Made by a program: the position numbers and the translations under genes | Shown here: in pieces, positions 36,325-49,200 of the stretch | Layout: each line of letters begins with the position of its first letter | How positions within the stretch are numbered: position 1 is the stretch's first letter | Notes under the pieces: model-generated | What the model was told of the DNA's origin: nothing | Databases searched by the model: none | Seen by the model: only the letters and a program-made list of their open reading frames with translations | Source: Macquaria australasica | Lineage: Eukaryota > Chordata > Actinopteri > Centrarchiformes > Percichthyidae | Reading direction: 5' to 3' | Length of the DNA: 64,000 bases | Assembly (NCBI GenBank): GCA_005408345.1 | Contig: SEMN01000034.1 | Span: 434,001-498,000, forward strand

Positions 36325-39300
36325 GGCTCAAACACCTCCTTGCTCAGATTTTGGAGGTTTCTGAGAAAGTAAAATTTCTAGAAGCCAATTTCTGTTTTCA
36401 TGTGCTTTTTCTTCAGTGAGATTATGAGAAAAACATTTAAAAATTCCTTTATGACAGAGGGGATCTGATTCAACACGTTTTTGTTTTTTTAAAATGGGGC
36501 AGAGAATAAGTTGGCCGTGCTGTAAGCAGCAACAACAGGACTTAATCAATAAGAAGCTGCCCTGTTCGTCAAAAAGGTACAGAAATACTGCAGCGAGTTC
36601 AGCCACACTCGATGCGGTTTTAAAATCCCGACACAGGGCGACTCAATTCTACGGCAGATGACCTGCTCTGTTCTCTGGTGCTAAACTGTAGCGTGGGTGA
36701 GCCCTCCAATGCACAACACATCCAAGGCTCTTGTTCCGTTTGAACAGCAGTATGCATGCCTACGCCCTAGTTTGGAGTTAAAGTTGAGCGTGACTCACTG
36801 CAGGTGCCCCCGCTGAACATAGGGAGAGTCTCGAACACCATTTTGTGGAAGAGGAGCGCCACTGGCTTGTACTCCATCTGGTTCTTCAGTAGGTAGCTGT
36901 AGTAGTACACGTAGCGGCGCTGGCTCGGGATCGTTACTCCCTGCAACAACAGAAACAATGTTTAGAGATCCCGAACGCACAAATCATGCTCCGTTTTCTC
37001 TGTGTGTGTTCATGCGTTTGCAACTAGAGCTGAAACTAAAACAAAACAAAGACAAAAAATATATATATAAAAATGATAATTTCAAGCCAAAATGCCAAAT
37101 ATTTTCTGGGACCAGCTCCTTAAAAAGTGAGTATTTTCTGCTTTTCTCTGTTTTATATCTTTGTAAACTGCAATTTGAATGTCACCTTAGGCTCTGGGAA
37201 AATACAGAAGGCATTTCTGACATTAACTGAACAAATCAAGGAAACAATCTGCAGATTAATCGATAATAAAAATAATTAGTTGCAGCCCTATTTGCAACAG
37301 TGGATCTGAAGTGATAAAGAGCTGCTGTGATATCTCACCTTCTTGTCCCTTGTCCTGACTTCACCGTAAAAGTCAAGCGCTTCTTGGGCCTCCAGGAATT
37401 TGCCGCGGTGGAGGAGATAGGCGCAGATCATGACTCCAGTGCGGCCCTTCCCGGCCTTACAGTGGATGGCCGCCACGTGATTGTCATCCTCGCTGAGCCA
37501 CTGGTCCAGGTCTTCACAAAACGGCTTAATTAGCTCCAGCTGAGGAGGGTTGTGGTCTTCGAAGGGGTACTGTGCAACTGATGCGTGACGGGATGCAGGC
37601 CCACGCAAAGTTGTAACCAGAGAGGGGGGAAAAAATGTGCATGGGAACACAGAGCAGACAGGTCAGAGACAAGGCAGGGAGGAAGACACAGTGGACATTT
37701 TGTGAGATTTTAAATCGACCTTGATTGAGACCATTTTTTTTTTTTTTTTTTTAAAAGAGGGAACGCATCTATAGAACATGTACAGCAGCCTACCTCTGCA
37801 GTTAAATTTGGCAGCATCGTAGTGTCTTTCTGCGCAGCTGAAATGGGAAGAACAAAATCCAGTTAGCGAACACACAGAGGAAGTTAGGTAAACAAAGAGC
37901 AGTTACAATATGTGGAACACTTACAGGTTGTAGATTTTGTAATGGTTTTTATGCTTTGAATCCAAAAACCTGTTTGCAAGAGAGAATATATTAGAGCAAC
38001 TGCCATAGCAAAATGAATAAACACAAATTTCCCTTTTCTATGATAACATAGCAGAAGCAACAAAACTCACCGTACTACATCGTCTATATTGTTTCTGTAC
38101 ACGCCTTCGAGTCTCTCTGCTGGAAAGCCCATAGCAATGATGTTTGGGTAGATATCTGTTCAGGCGGGGGTCAAGGAAATGTACACTGGGTATGACTGTG
38201 GAAGGCGCCCAGCACCACATCTTTAACTTAAAAGGAATAAGGAGGTCTACCTATGTTTTCAACAGCCATGTAACAATGTTATTTAAAAGACGAATTTGCC
38301 ATTGGAGCACAATTACAAGAGTGCAGAGACCAGCAGCAGAGTGTGAAAAGCCAATGTCAACATGAGGGTGTCATTGTAGTTATGGATAGATGGGAGCACA
38401 GAGGAGGGGCGCTGATCAGTGTGAGTGTGTGTGTGTTGTGACAGATGGCCTTGACAGTGAGAAGCAGGTAGCGAGGACGGGAGTAACCGCGCTCCTGCAT
38501 GAACCAGGCCCACATGTGGGTGCATGAGGAGAGTCTCCGCTCCCTGACCTGCGATTATTTTTAGAGCCCAAAGTTATATTGGGATGAACGCAAACATTCA
38601 GCTTATCTCTCTTTCGAGCTCAGCTGGACTAATTTGAATATCTGAGATCGAACAACATGAAGACGCAAAGGTAGAAAAAAAAAAAAAGTTTCATCAAACA
38701 AAAATCCTTTGTGTTATGACTTGCAGGTTGCACATGCAGCAGTAGAGAGTTGTGTTTCTATGACATTAAGTGATAGATAAAAGCAACACTTTACAAACCA
38801 CACACACCAGATTCCACTGCAAGTTTAACTTCTGGTTGCACCACCTTTCTCGTGCTACACCTGGCTGCCTTTACAGTTGACTTACGTCATTGAACAGGGC
38901 TCCGTATTTCAGTGCAGGATAGCGATGGAAAACGTTGTGGCCAATTATATGGTGACATACATACAATCTTAAAAGGCACACATAAGTGTCATGTTGTAGC
39001 GAAAAGAATTATTGAGTTGGCACGCATGTCTTTGAGGCTCGGCTGCAAACGCCTACCTGTAACTGAAGTCTCCTTGTCGCCATAAGCTGTGGGATTTCAC
39101 ACTTCAACCACTGACTAAAGGGCAACCTTTTCTTACACTTCCTGTGCCACGGTGTCAAAAATAGAAATAGCTGAATAATTCTAATTGGATGTGTCTGTTT
39201 CTGAGCAGACCTTATTTTTTCCCCCAGAGTCAAATCACTTTTTAACTGGTCATAAAAATTTGACACACACGTCTGACAACTCTGGTGAGAAAGCGTGGCT

Positions 39301-41599
39301 GGCTCTACGCAATCTTGCAACTTTGCTAGTGTGCACACATACAAGTACCTGCACATGCAAAAAAACCCACAAGGACAAAATGTTGGAATCCAGAACAAGT
39401 AGACACACAGATTAATGCAATTTCAAACATTTTTAGCTGGAAAAAAAGAGCTAAATGGGAGTCTTCAATAATCCCCTGTAAGAGATACTCAATAAGTGCA
39501 CTAACGCAGCTGAGGTATGCTCAACACAGGCCTTGATGCATGAATTCAACAAGCCCAATTGCAAATATATGGCATTATTTGCATACTGCCAAGCTACTTT
39601 CCTGTAGCTCACAACAGAGTAGCTGTACTCTCAGTATCTGTACATACTGTGCCATAATCCCATCTTATTAATGCCTCAAAGACCTAATTAGGAGGCAAAT
39701 ACAGGTTTTCTATGCTATTTGATGGGCTACTCTAACCCTTGGACCTACTGGCAAAGTGATCCCAGTCAGACTATTATAAGTGTTTTTAAAAAGCTCCAGA
39801 GCTCCCAGGAGAGCCTCAGCCCAGGGCATGGGGGGCTTGGTCTCTGCAGCTGGGAGGAAACGCACATACGGGACCCCTGACGGAAGCTCCAAGTAGGAGA
39901 GAGAGAGAGAGAGAAAAAAAATCTGCCGTTTCAGGCACGCCTTTTCTTTAAAGCCAGCCCTGCCTCAGCTCTATGCATACGCCAAATCCACAACTGAGAG
40001 CAAGAGAGAGAGAGAGGGGGGAAAAGGGAGAGTGGGAACCGGCAAGCGCTGAGCGAGGAGGGGGTTGGGAGGACAGGAAAGGAGGAGAGCAGAGGAAAGG
40101 GGGCAAGCAGAGGGAGGGAGAATTAGAGTGGGAGTAGTAAAGAAAAAGAGCAAAGGAGAGGAGGTGGGTTGAGAGGGTAGGAGAGAGAGCGAGCACTCAG
40201 ACGGCAACACTGATACGAGATCACTGGCAACTCTATTTTAAGGGCAATTCCCAGAACTGTGATACTGCATTACATAACTGCAGAGAGCCCATATTGTTTT
40301 TAGACACCATGCCAAAAATGATAAAAGGGATAGTTCAAAAGGGCCCACATCTGAACAAGAGGAGACTTCAAGCCAAAGAAAAATGCCACCGTTTGAGTGG
40401 CGTGCCCCCTTCACAAAGCTCAGCGTCCTGCCACTGACATGACATGACATAAGCTTCACCACATTATAAAACCAGGTGAGAAACATCTGAACAAACATTG
40501 TGATGCACATCTTTCAGCATCTGCAGACACACATACATCCCAGCTGACAGTTCTGCCTGAATTCAGTTCAGCATGTCCTCTATAGTGGCAGTATTTATCC
40601 AAGGTAACCAGCACTCTGTTTTACAGTCTTATAGGTTACTCAGCAATGTTAATACAACAATACTGATAATAACCAAAGGAAATTATGTCCATAAATACCA
40701 AGGTCTGTTTAATTTTTTACATACTGTCCGGAACCAGATAGGGCTGCAACTTACTATCATTTTCATTATCCATTAATCTGCCAAATACTTTTTTCCATTC
40801 GTCAATGAATCATTTGGTCTATAGCGTCAAAGTGAAAAATTAGTCCAGAACAAACATTTTCAATTTGCTGTTATTGAAGACTAAGAAAACCAGCAAATTT
40901 TCACATTTGAGAAGCCAAAAGCGAAGTGAATTTTTGCATAAATAACAGAAAACAATCGATTATCAAAACTGTTGCAGATTAATCTTGTGTCGATCGACTC
41001 ATCGATTAATCGACTACCTGTTTCAGCTCTGAAACCACAAATACCGAGCTCAAGACTCGAAAAGCGGTTTGAAATCCTGATACAAAGTCATGTGCACACC
41101 CACCACAGCCATGACCTCTCTCAGCACCATCACACATTAGATTTTGCATTTAGTTGTCCATGGCCAACCACACCAGTTGCTAATCTAGTTTTATCACCAG
41201 CCAAATAAGTAAAAGTACCAACTTGAGTACCAGCGATACTGCACTAGGGAACCAGGTCAACTATTATCAGTGGTAACAGAAATGAGTCCTGCAGAGGAGA
41301 CAGAAATAGCTATTTTTAAATCTGGAAGTGATTGTATCTCCGTAAAGGGAAAGGAAAATGTTAATTTTTTTCATAGATTCGTTAAAGTCCATCAATGAAT
41401 ACTCACCCACAGCGGACACAGGTGAGGTGAGGCAAGGTGAGGGAGATGTACGGCTACTGCAGGACTATTTGCACCATGAACCAGAAACCTGCCATATAAT
41501 GAAGTTACATATATTCTATGTAGATGTATGAACATAAGAAAAACAATAAATAGAAGGGAGTTAGATAAATACTATACACTACCTGCCTTCAAACAGCAA

Positions 41600-41649
<50 letters not shown>

Positions 41650-42052
41650 AGACTTAATGCCACTAACAATTTCACAATCTCAAGCGAGGTTCACCGCTGG
41701 GTTTTTTTGTTTGTTTGTTTTTTTTAAAAACACACACTAACGTGCAATTGAACGGGTTTTCCCAGCTATAATACGACCGTGACAGGTACGTGTGCTGGTT
41801 TTGACAGATCCACCATCTTTCCAACATGCTGGGTGACAGCAAGAGCTGCGCCGTCTGACCAACTGGCTGCTTAGCTTAGCAGCGGGGAAGCTAAGCAGCC
41901 AGACTGCAGCTTTTACACATTACCAGTCTTTATCCCGGCTGCTGTGAGAATAAGGGACGCGGGGTTAGGATACATGTTAAGTCCAGGTCGAAGCCGTCCT
42001 CTTGGTATCTCCTTTTGTTCCGGCTGACCATTTCTTTTATAATCGCAGCCAT
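32903..42052 (-). CDS. pten: pten, phosphatidylinositol 3,4,5-trisphosphate 3-phosphatase, nine coding exons
   Basis: Exons: 42052-41974, 38155-38071, 37969-37925, 37837-37794, 37577-37339, 36940-36799, 34489-34323, 33571-33290 and 33088-32903. They encode 422 aa. Exons 1-7 have the lengths of human PTEN (79, 85, 45, 44, 239, 142, 167 nt). The enzyme removes the 3-phosphate of PIP3 at the membrane and opposes PI3K-AKT signalling. Visible are the N-terminal PIP2-binding basic stretch KRRYQEDG, the phosphatase P-loop HCKAGKGRTG (H123-G132, catalytic C124), the C2 domain, the acidic Ser/Thr-rich tail (YRYSDTTDSDPENEPFDEE) and the PDZ ligand ITKV. Exon 8 is 57 nt longer than in human: the disordered C2 loop is expanded by 19 residues. 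Teleosts have two pten copies; I cannot say whether this is ptena or ptenb. Confidence 0.97.
33373..33424 (-). repeat. pten: Coding minisatellite in pten exon 8
   Basis: Three or more imperfect 12-nt units of the form CAGGGAAAGCGG / CAGGGAAAGCGA / CAGGGACAGGGA. They encode the RDSCRESGRESDRDRD segment of the C2 loop. Confidence 0.7.
33665..34148. mobile_element. Long-TIR MITE, copy 1 (pten intron 7)
   Basis: The right end reads TTTTTGGTTTTGGTCTTTTCATGAGATTTGTTGACCA-type sequence. The left end carries TTCTACATTTTTCTTATCAACAAAT, the diverged inverse of that terminus. It shares termini and interior pieces with copies at 47.8 and 61.8 kb. A 13-bp G run (about 33847-33859) lies inside. Confidence 0.55.
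36298..36320. repeat. Poly-T run in pten intron 6
   Basis: About 23 T residues; a second run lies at about 37734-37752. Confidence 0.9.
37026..37290 (-). repeat. GCTGCAAC/GATTAATCGATT dispersed repeat, copy 4 (pten intron 5)
   Basis: Ends CAGATTAATCGATAATAAAAATAATTAGTTGCAGCCCTA, the clearest family terminus; the other end begins AGAGCTGAAACTA. Confidence 0.65.
39896..40200. repeat. Polypurine tract in pten intron 1
   Basis: A GAGAGA run at about 39898-39914 and then, from about 39996, roughly 200 bp almost wholly A/G on the plus strand, including GGGGGGAAAAGGGAGAG and GGAAAGGGGGCAAGCAGAGGG. Confidence 0.75.
40741..41030 (+). repeat. GCTGCAAC/GATTAATCGATT dispersed repeat, copy 5 (pten intron 1)
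   Basis: Both ends are clear: GGGCTGCAACTTACTATCAT at the left and ATCGATTAATCGACTACCTG then TTTCAGCTCT at the right. Confidence 0.7.
41603..41643. repeat. (AT)n microsatellite just downstream of pten exon 1
   Basis: About 41 bp of pure AT in intron 1, roughly 330 bp from the exon 1 donor. Confidence 0.95.
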
Positions 42053-42990
42053 TGCAGCAGGTGACAGGAGTCTGTATGTGGGAAACGACGAGAACAGGTT
42101 TTTCTGCTCGTCACGGCGCAGTCTGGTGGGTCCGCTCTCGGTCGCTGGCTGCTCTCTGAATTTTGCGGGTCCTCGCAGAGCCAGCGGTGACTGTCGGTGG
42201 GATTAGAAAGGCTTCCTCTGGACCATAAAGACGGGCCTTGCGCTGCTCCTCCGTGCGGGCCCGACTTTCCCAATCCTGCGATTCGTCGTGCAAACACCCC
42301 CGAATAAAATACATGCAGTTGTCCTCGGAAGAGCCGTCAGACGCCAGACACGGTCGCAGCCGCCGCGATTGACAGCGAGAGGATCGACAACTCACCGGTC
42401 CCCGAAACCCGTATCCAGTCACTCAGACGTAGCTAGCGCGGCTAGCTGGCTAGCTAGCAACAATAGCTAACGCTGCCTCCTTTTTCGAGCCAAAAGCCTC
42501 CTAACGATTCAACATTGTCGTCGACTGATTGCCAAGAACACATCTGGGGGTAAAAAGTGACAGGCTCCACCTTGAATGTATATAGGCTATACAAAGATCA
42601 GGAGTGCGCGCAGGTCGGTGTGGCGGCTCCGTCCCGGGGAATCATCTTCTTTTCTCGTCCCTCTCGCTCCAGCCGAACTCAGGCTCCCATCATGGCCTCC
42701 ACCGAGGGAAAAAAAGAAGGTAGAGCGGGCTGGGATTTTAGAGCAAATATCCTGCCGCCTTCGCTATATAGTTCCACCGTTTAATTAAAACCGGCCGATG
42801 CGGTATCGGCTAACGTCGTTTCAACGATTAATATCAGATGCTGACAAACCACTGCTGAAACGTGTGACTGTTTTAACCTTAAAAAGCGCAACAACCGAGT
42901 TATTTTGTGCTTCTGGCGGAAGGATAAAAGCGAGTCCGCATGCGACGCGCCCTTCTGTCAAAGTGATCACGTGTGGCTGTAATTAGGGAA
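42053..42990 (-). promoter_or_regulatory. pten: pten 5' UTR and promoter region, CpG-rich
   Basis: GC- and CpG-rich sequence directly upstream of the pten start codon (for example CGGTCGCAGCCGCCGCGATT), with an E-box CACGTG at 42968-42973. The transcription start cannot be fixed from sequence. The pten frame stays open for only 50 codons upstream of the ATG, to a TAA at 42205-42203. Confidence 0.55.
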
Positions 42991-43442
42991 GTTTCCAACA
43001 TAATGTCACTTTTCGCGGTTTAAACTGTCATTTCGGGCTGTAGAAAATAAATCGTTGTAACCTGTCAGTCTATAAGACGTTCGTTATGTTTACAGCGGAA
43101 AATGAATGCACTCTGCAGTACCTCCATTGCCTTCTTCATACAGTCTCCTCACGTCAATCCTGAATTGCACTAACGTTGTTAATTGCATTGGTCATAGACG
43201 GCATTGTTAACATTGTTTTCATTGATGCACACTAGCAGTGAAAAAAACAGCAACGCATTATGCATACTAAAATTAAAAATACAGCCATAGCCTAAAGTTG
43301 TATGATAATATTTTCAGTAATAATAATAATGTTATTCTCATTAACACTTTACAAACACACAAAAAAGTAATCAAAAATGTTTTCAATAAAGATGCAACCA
43401 ACTATAAATATTTTGGTTGAAGTGTTTTACAGGGTTTGGGTT

Positions 43443-43757
43443 GGAGCTGAAACAATTAGTCAATTAATTAGTCATTCACAGAAAATCAAAGCATTTTGGA
43501 TTATTGAGTAATCATTCAAGTTTTTTTTTTTCTATACTGGTTCCAACTGCACAAATGTAAATATTTACTGGTTTTCTTATTCCTTTATGATAGTAAATGA
43601 AATATCTTTGGTTTTGGATTGTTGGTCGGATAAAACGAGCAATGTGAAGACGTCACCTTGCACTCTGGGAAATTGTGATGGGAATTTTCCCCTATTTTCT
43701 GACATGTTATAGAACAGTCGATTAAGTGATTAACTGGAAAACTAATTGGCAGCTGCA
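43443..43757 (-). repeat. GCTGCAAC/GATTAATCGATT dispersed repeat, copy 6
   Basis: Begins GGAGCTGAAACAATTAGTC, has CCTATTTTCTGACATGTTAT centrally, and ends GATTAACTGGAAAACTAATT followed by GGCAGCTGCA. Confidence 0.65.
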
Positions 43758-45112
43758 TTTCCACCACAGCAGCAAAAATCACTGCATATGACTGTGTTCT
43801 GCCTTTCAGAAAGTGGCTCTGGAGGCAGGGCCCATTATTGTTATAGCCAAACAGCACCAACCACAGAATGAGAGGGGCTTCACATTCATGATCTTCACAT
43901 CCATAATGCAAAATAATTGAGGACACAATCTCTCCTAATGAACTGTGTGTAAACATCAGTCTACATCTGGAGCCAAGGAGGCCCTCCTCGACCCACGTCC
44001 ACGCAACGTAACAGCTGTGCAAACCATCCCAGATAAAATCTGTGATAACTAATTGACATTGTCATATTTAAACAAGCAGCCTTGCACATCAACATCATCA
44101 TGCCAGTGCTGAACACCTGAGTGGAAACAGGTAGTACATCACATTTTAGGGTGTTAAAACAGGGTTAGCCTATATTCATAAATATTAGACCTTTAGGACA
44201 CAAGAGATTTACACACGTCATCTGGTCATTTCTCAGTGACATGACATGTTGGATGTTCAGTAGTTGGAGATTTTATAAAGTACTGAAGGTGCAGTTCAGC
44301 AGATTTAAATGGGGTTACCTGGAACATCGCAGATTAAATGATCTGATCCCGTGTGAGGCTAATTAGGAATCTGCTTCTTACAGGCGAGACTGGTTCTCCT
44401 CATAGAACATTCATCTCATAGCAATGTAAGCCCTTACAGCTTAATGACTGGCAAAATTAATCAGTCCTTCAAGTTCACTCAACCATCTCTTAAGTGTAAT
44501 TTGAAAGCGTCTCAGGATCTCCTTAATCTGTTATAAAAGATCTAGCTGGCAAAGCCAATCCAGAGCCAAACCTGGTGTTTTCCAATGCAAATAAATGTGC
44601 ACAAGATATTAGAACATTTTAGAGAACATCACAGCTGTTGACTGACTGCTGCTAGTCTAGGTCATTCTCCATTAAACTGAGTTTTTGAAACCTGTTTTTG
44701 GACAACAGGTAGACACACAGGACTATCTTTGGGTCTGGTCTCAGTGAGTGAAGTTATCAAGCCTATACCTCCTGTCAGACGTACTCAAAGTGACTGTGCC
44801 CCTTTACATGCATTTACAGTAGTTCCTTCTGTTTTTGTTGTTTTTTTTTGTGTTAGTTTTCCTGTACCGGTTCTTGCCAACAGATGGCAGCATTGCACTT
44901 TTGGCTTTGCAGCCCCCAGAATGCCACACTGACACTGCCCAGTCGACTTCAACCTTTAATCAGTTGGTATGTATGCACCTTGTACAGACAGAAGGTAATG
45001 TAAGGTATGTTGCATAACCAGTGGCACGTAGACAAAATCAGGACTGAGATGTCACTGAAAAGAAAACATTAAATGTTTTCCATTAAATGGCCTCTTGTTT
45101 AGGCTACAGTAT

Positions 45113-45200
45113 GCAAGGCAAGGCATCTTTGTTTATATAGCACATTTCAAGCACAGAGGAAATTCAACGTGCTTTATATAGGCAAAGGAAAGGATTAGAA
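45113..45200 (+). repeat. Teleost interspersed repeat relic (TTTATATAGCACATTTC type)
   Basis: GTTTATATAGCACATTTCAA and AACGTGCTTTATATAGGCAA match a very common teleost dispersed repeat; it is followed by AAATAAAAT-rich sequence. Confidence 0.5.
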
Positions 45201-45386
45201 TGACATTAAACAATAATAAAATCAATTAAGATAGAATAAAATGGAATTTTAAAATGAGATAAAATGAAATAAAAATCATAAAGTGAAATAAAATACAGTT
45301 ATAGTGCAGTTACAGTGTAGTAATAAGTTGTAAGTGCATAATATTCCAGTACAGTCACCAATGATTCATAATAACAAATAAGCTTA

Positions 45387-45392
45387 TTTATT
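45387..45392 (-). promoter_or_regulatory. papss2: Candidate papss2 polyadenylation signal
   Basis: AATAAA on the minus strand about 0.84 kb after the papss2 stop, in AT-rich sequence. A plausible 3' UTR end, not proven. Confidence 0.3.
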
Positions 45393-46232
45393 ACTGCATT
45401 TGACATACTTTGTCTTCCCAAAACTGCAGGTCTTTATTACATGAATGCACATGCCCACTTCATAACATCACAAACATCTCAGAGACATTTCAGGCAAATG
45501 CCAGCAAGAAATTTAAACAATGTTTACTGTTTTTATAATGTTGACATTTGAGAGAAAGGCACTTTCACATTATTAAAAAAATCTATGTTGTATTTCACAA
45601 TACTAAGAAACATTAACATGATGAATTAATCAACATCCATACATATAAATTTAATAGGCACTGTAGGTACTGTAGGTAGTGATAAAACTGCAAGTAACTT
45701 TCATTCAGGTCACACAAATAACTTGACAGACAGTAATATAATTGCCATATAATGCTATAAAAAGTGAAATCTACATGTTTTTTGTCATGCATCCTTCAGT
45801 TATTATATATAAGTATCAAAAATGATTACACTACCTTGGTATGTGCTCCTAAACTTAAAATATTAACATTAAAAAAAGAATCTCAAGTTACCTTTAATTT
45901 ACTAGAATACATAGCTTAAGTTAATATGGATAAAAACATACAATGGGTTTATAAATCACATAGTTTTATAGGAATGTAAAAATGAAATGCTTTTACTGTT
46001 TATGACAAGTCATTTTGATTTGGTGGAGACTTGTGCAAAACACCCACCCCAACCAGAATGACTCAGTATTCATAGCAATCTAAATTCATCACTCTAAATG
46101 AATATTTTTGTATAAGATAAAACAAGAATCTAAAATACTCCTGGAGGGAAGGATGTATATTAAACCCCCTTTAAGAACCATCTGTATCTTTTTATAGTAC
46201 GCTGTTGACTGGTGAGCTGAGCGCTGCGTTGA

Positions 46233-49200
46233 TTACTTGTCCTTCTGAAGAGAGGTGTAGTACTCCACCAACACCTTCCAGGCCTTGGGGGCCATGAAAC
46301 CATCTGGAGGGTTCTCTTTGCTCCGAGCCATGTTTCTCATCTTGGTTCCAGAGATGAACTCAAACTCGGCATGTCTAAGAGAGTGAGGAATAAGGAAGGG
46401 CAGTATGGAGAGAGCAGGTGGGATGAATTATTTGAAGTGTTGGGGACTCTTAGAATATTACAACAATATTTACAAATCATGTGATGAGGCCATGTTTATG
46501 GCTATAAACACACTGAATCTACAAGCGTGAGCCTCATCATTTACACTGTCAGAATTTTGGGAATTGTCTTAAGATTTATACTGCACTCTGCATGCAGTGC
46601 CAACAGCATAAGACGTGGGGTCACAGATGGTTCACATTTTCATGAAATTCATATTTTGGCCTAAAGGATTTGGAGCATGTAATGTAATGCTGTATCAGAA
46701 TTTCACAGCAAGTCGAAGAACATGAAGTGACACATTCTAATTTAGGAAAATCAAATCTAAAGTAAAGTAGCACCACTAATGATCTCCTGCACTTTCATTC
46801 ACGTAATAAATAATCAGTAGAAGACAACAGGACATGGTGATGTTTGTAATTTCAAGTGCATATATTATGAAATAATTCAACACAGGTGAAGCTTGTAATT
46901 TACAAGAAGAATCGGCAGGTCTTTCTTCACTCACCGATCTGTGTCGTAAAAGTCCATAGCCTTCTTAGTCTTGTTGTAGGCCGCTACCCTGAAGGGGATT
47001 ATCTCCACAGAGGTGAGGCCCGGGGCCATGGTGAGGACCTTGCCTCCGTGGGTGGGGTCATACAGGTCCTGTTTAGTCTCCGGGTGTGACATGCCTGCGG
47101 GGTCCCGGCCAACAATGTAGAAATTTGCTCCAGCGATCATTCTGGCTCTACAGTGCCACTGAACCTGACGAGAAATTGGAAGACATACACGTTAATAGTC
47201 AGTCACACATACATATCACGGGTAAATGGTTGAACAGTCGAGAGCCAGACTGATCGTAACTTCTGGCTAAACAATAAGCCAGCGCTACTCCTCACCTCTG
47301 TGGGTCCAGCGTACATCATAGGTGAGGGGAAGATGGCAATAATGGTGTTGGCTGGGTCCAGGATGCCCTCCTCCAAGACAGCAGCATGCTGCTTCATCCG
47401 CCAGTCCAGAGGCACATCGTCATCTTTGGTCCAGCCGCCGAGTGGGTGCAGTAGGAGGACTGGATTCTTGTAGCCTCGATCCAGCAGACGGCGCTTGGTG
47501 TCCTGCATCAGTAGGGCGTGACCATTGTGGACCGGGTTACGCAGCTGGAATGCGAATACTGCATCTAAGGAGGGCAACATGGAGGAGCACAAAATAAAGT
47601 TTACATGACGACAGTATTTGGAGTCATAGCTGCAGTATTACAGTATAATAGCAGCAGTATTACAGTACAGTGGAGCTGTTGAGCATCATGATCTGCGCAG
47701 TCCAAAATATGTGAAGAATATTGTGCATTTTATTTTAATAGCTGTCACAGCAAACATGCTCATAAGGTCACATAACTCAAATGGACTTTGACGTTTTATA
47801 AATTTGGCATCAAAATTGCTTATGGTTTGTGTTAAAGGTTAAGTCTGTATTCTATAGTTTTATTATTGTCAACAAATCCCATGGAAAGACCAAAACCAAC
47901 AATGAATCAATCCTCCAATCAAGTATTGTCTGTGTGGCAAAATCTAATGCAGCTTATTCCTGTGTCATAGAGCTCCATTGTTGTCCATAAACTATTAAAA
48001 ACAATTCAAGCGATCAATGAGCCACACCATTGCACTGGGTGACATCATTGCCATGAATATGAGCATTGTTGTTTATTTTGTGTTGATCCCACATATACCA
48101 TCCTAAATACTCACCAGCATACAAAATCTGCCGCAGAAAATAGTCCCCAACAATTGCACTACTTCCTTCTGTTTGAGTAATGTTTGCTCAAAACTACAGT
48201 GTCCAGCTGTTTTAGGACATCATTTAGCCTTTTCTAACAATAAAAGTATATATTTTTGAACTGTTTCAAAAGGTTTAGTTCTTCAGTAGGAATAAACCAG
48301 CTTGGGTCTGAGAGCCACAGACAGGCTGAGAAAGTTGTACTGAGAGATGGACTGACGCACTACTGGTTTTAGTCTATTCATGGGGTTTGTTAACAATAAG
48401 AAAATATAGAACATTGTCAGTCTGATCCGTTAAGTGCACATCACAACATGCTTGCACCAGTACCAAAACTCAGGACCACAGAGCAGCAAAGAATGCTGAA
48501 AAACAAAAATGACCAAAATACATACTGTACTGTGGTGTAGATAAATAAATGACACAATCTTGAGCACAGAATTCACGGCACAGTGAGTGAGAGTAAAAAT
48601 AGGTGATCACATTTCATTGTTCATTACTTTTCAGAAAGATACTGTATGTTTCCATTGATCATTGAACACAGATCACAAGCATCACCATGCAGCTTTAAAT
48701 TTACCATTTCATTTTTTCATCTGGTCCTTTGTCAAGTTCTTCTGAAAGACAAATGGTGCACTGCTAAATACATTGCTTTCATGTTAATTTTTATTTATTT
48801 TGCTCACCAGCTGTGATGGACATTTTATTTATGGAGCTGTATTAATCATAAGTGTCAGTAGCTACTTACAACAACTTGTATGCCATTTTTTTGTTCCCTA
48901 AGTGTTTCTCTGGTTTTGTGAGTCATGTATATTTTCTAACCTGCTTTCATGTCTTTGAACTTCTGCTTGAGCTCCTGTGGAGTGAGGCGGTACTGGTCAA
49001 GTCCGTCGTTCCATTTGATTCGCTCCAGCACCTCCAGGTCACCACCTACCAGCCAATCACCTCCCTCCATAACCATCTGCACAAAGTGACAAACACAGAA
49101 TACCAGTTATTTTTTTGCTGACTCAAATATATACCTGTAACTGCAATCAGTATTAATATATAGGTAAAATTATTGCCTTATTTTTCACAAAATCTCAACG

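Larger units (their letters stand above)
42990..46232. other. Intergenic region between pten and papss2
   Basis: No exon is recognised on either strand. In human, ATAD1 lies in this position, head to head with PTEN; none of its exons is visible here. The region contains two interspersed repeats, listed separately, and the probable papss2 3' UTR at its right end. Confidence 0.6.

Noticed and set aside
37288..37650. Start of the pten phosphatase exon at an ATG near 37650
   Set aside because: That ATG is intronic; the true exon begins at 37577 after a CAG acceptor and has the exact human exon 5 length of 239 nt.
48852..49121. Plus-strand open frame at papss2 exon 9
   Set aside because: Antisense to a coding exon, no family match.
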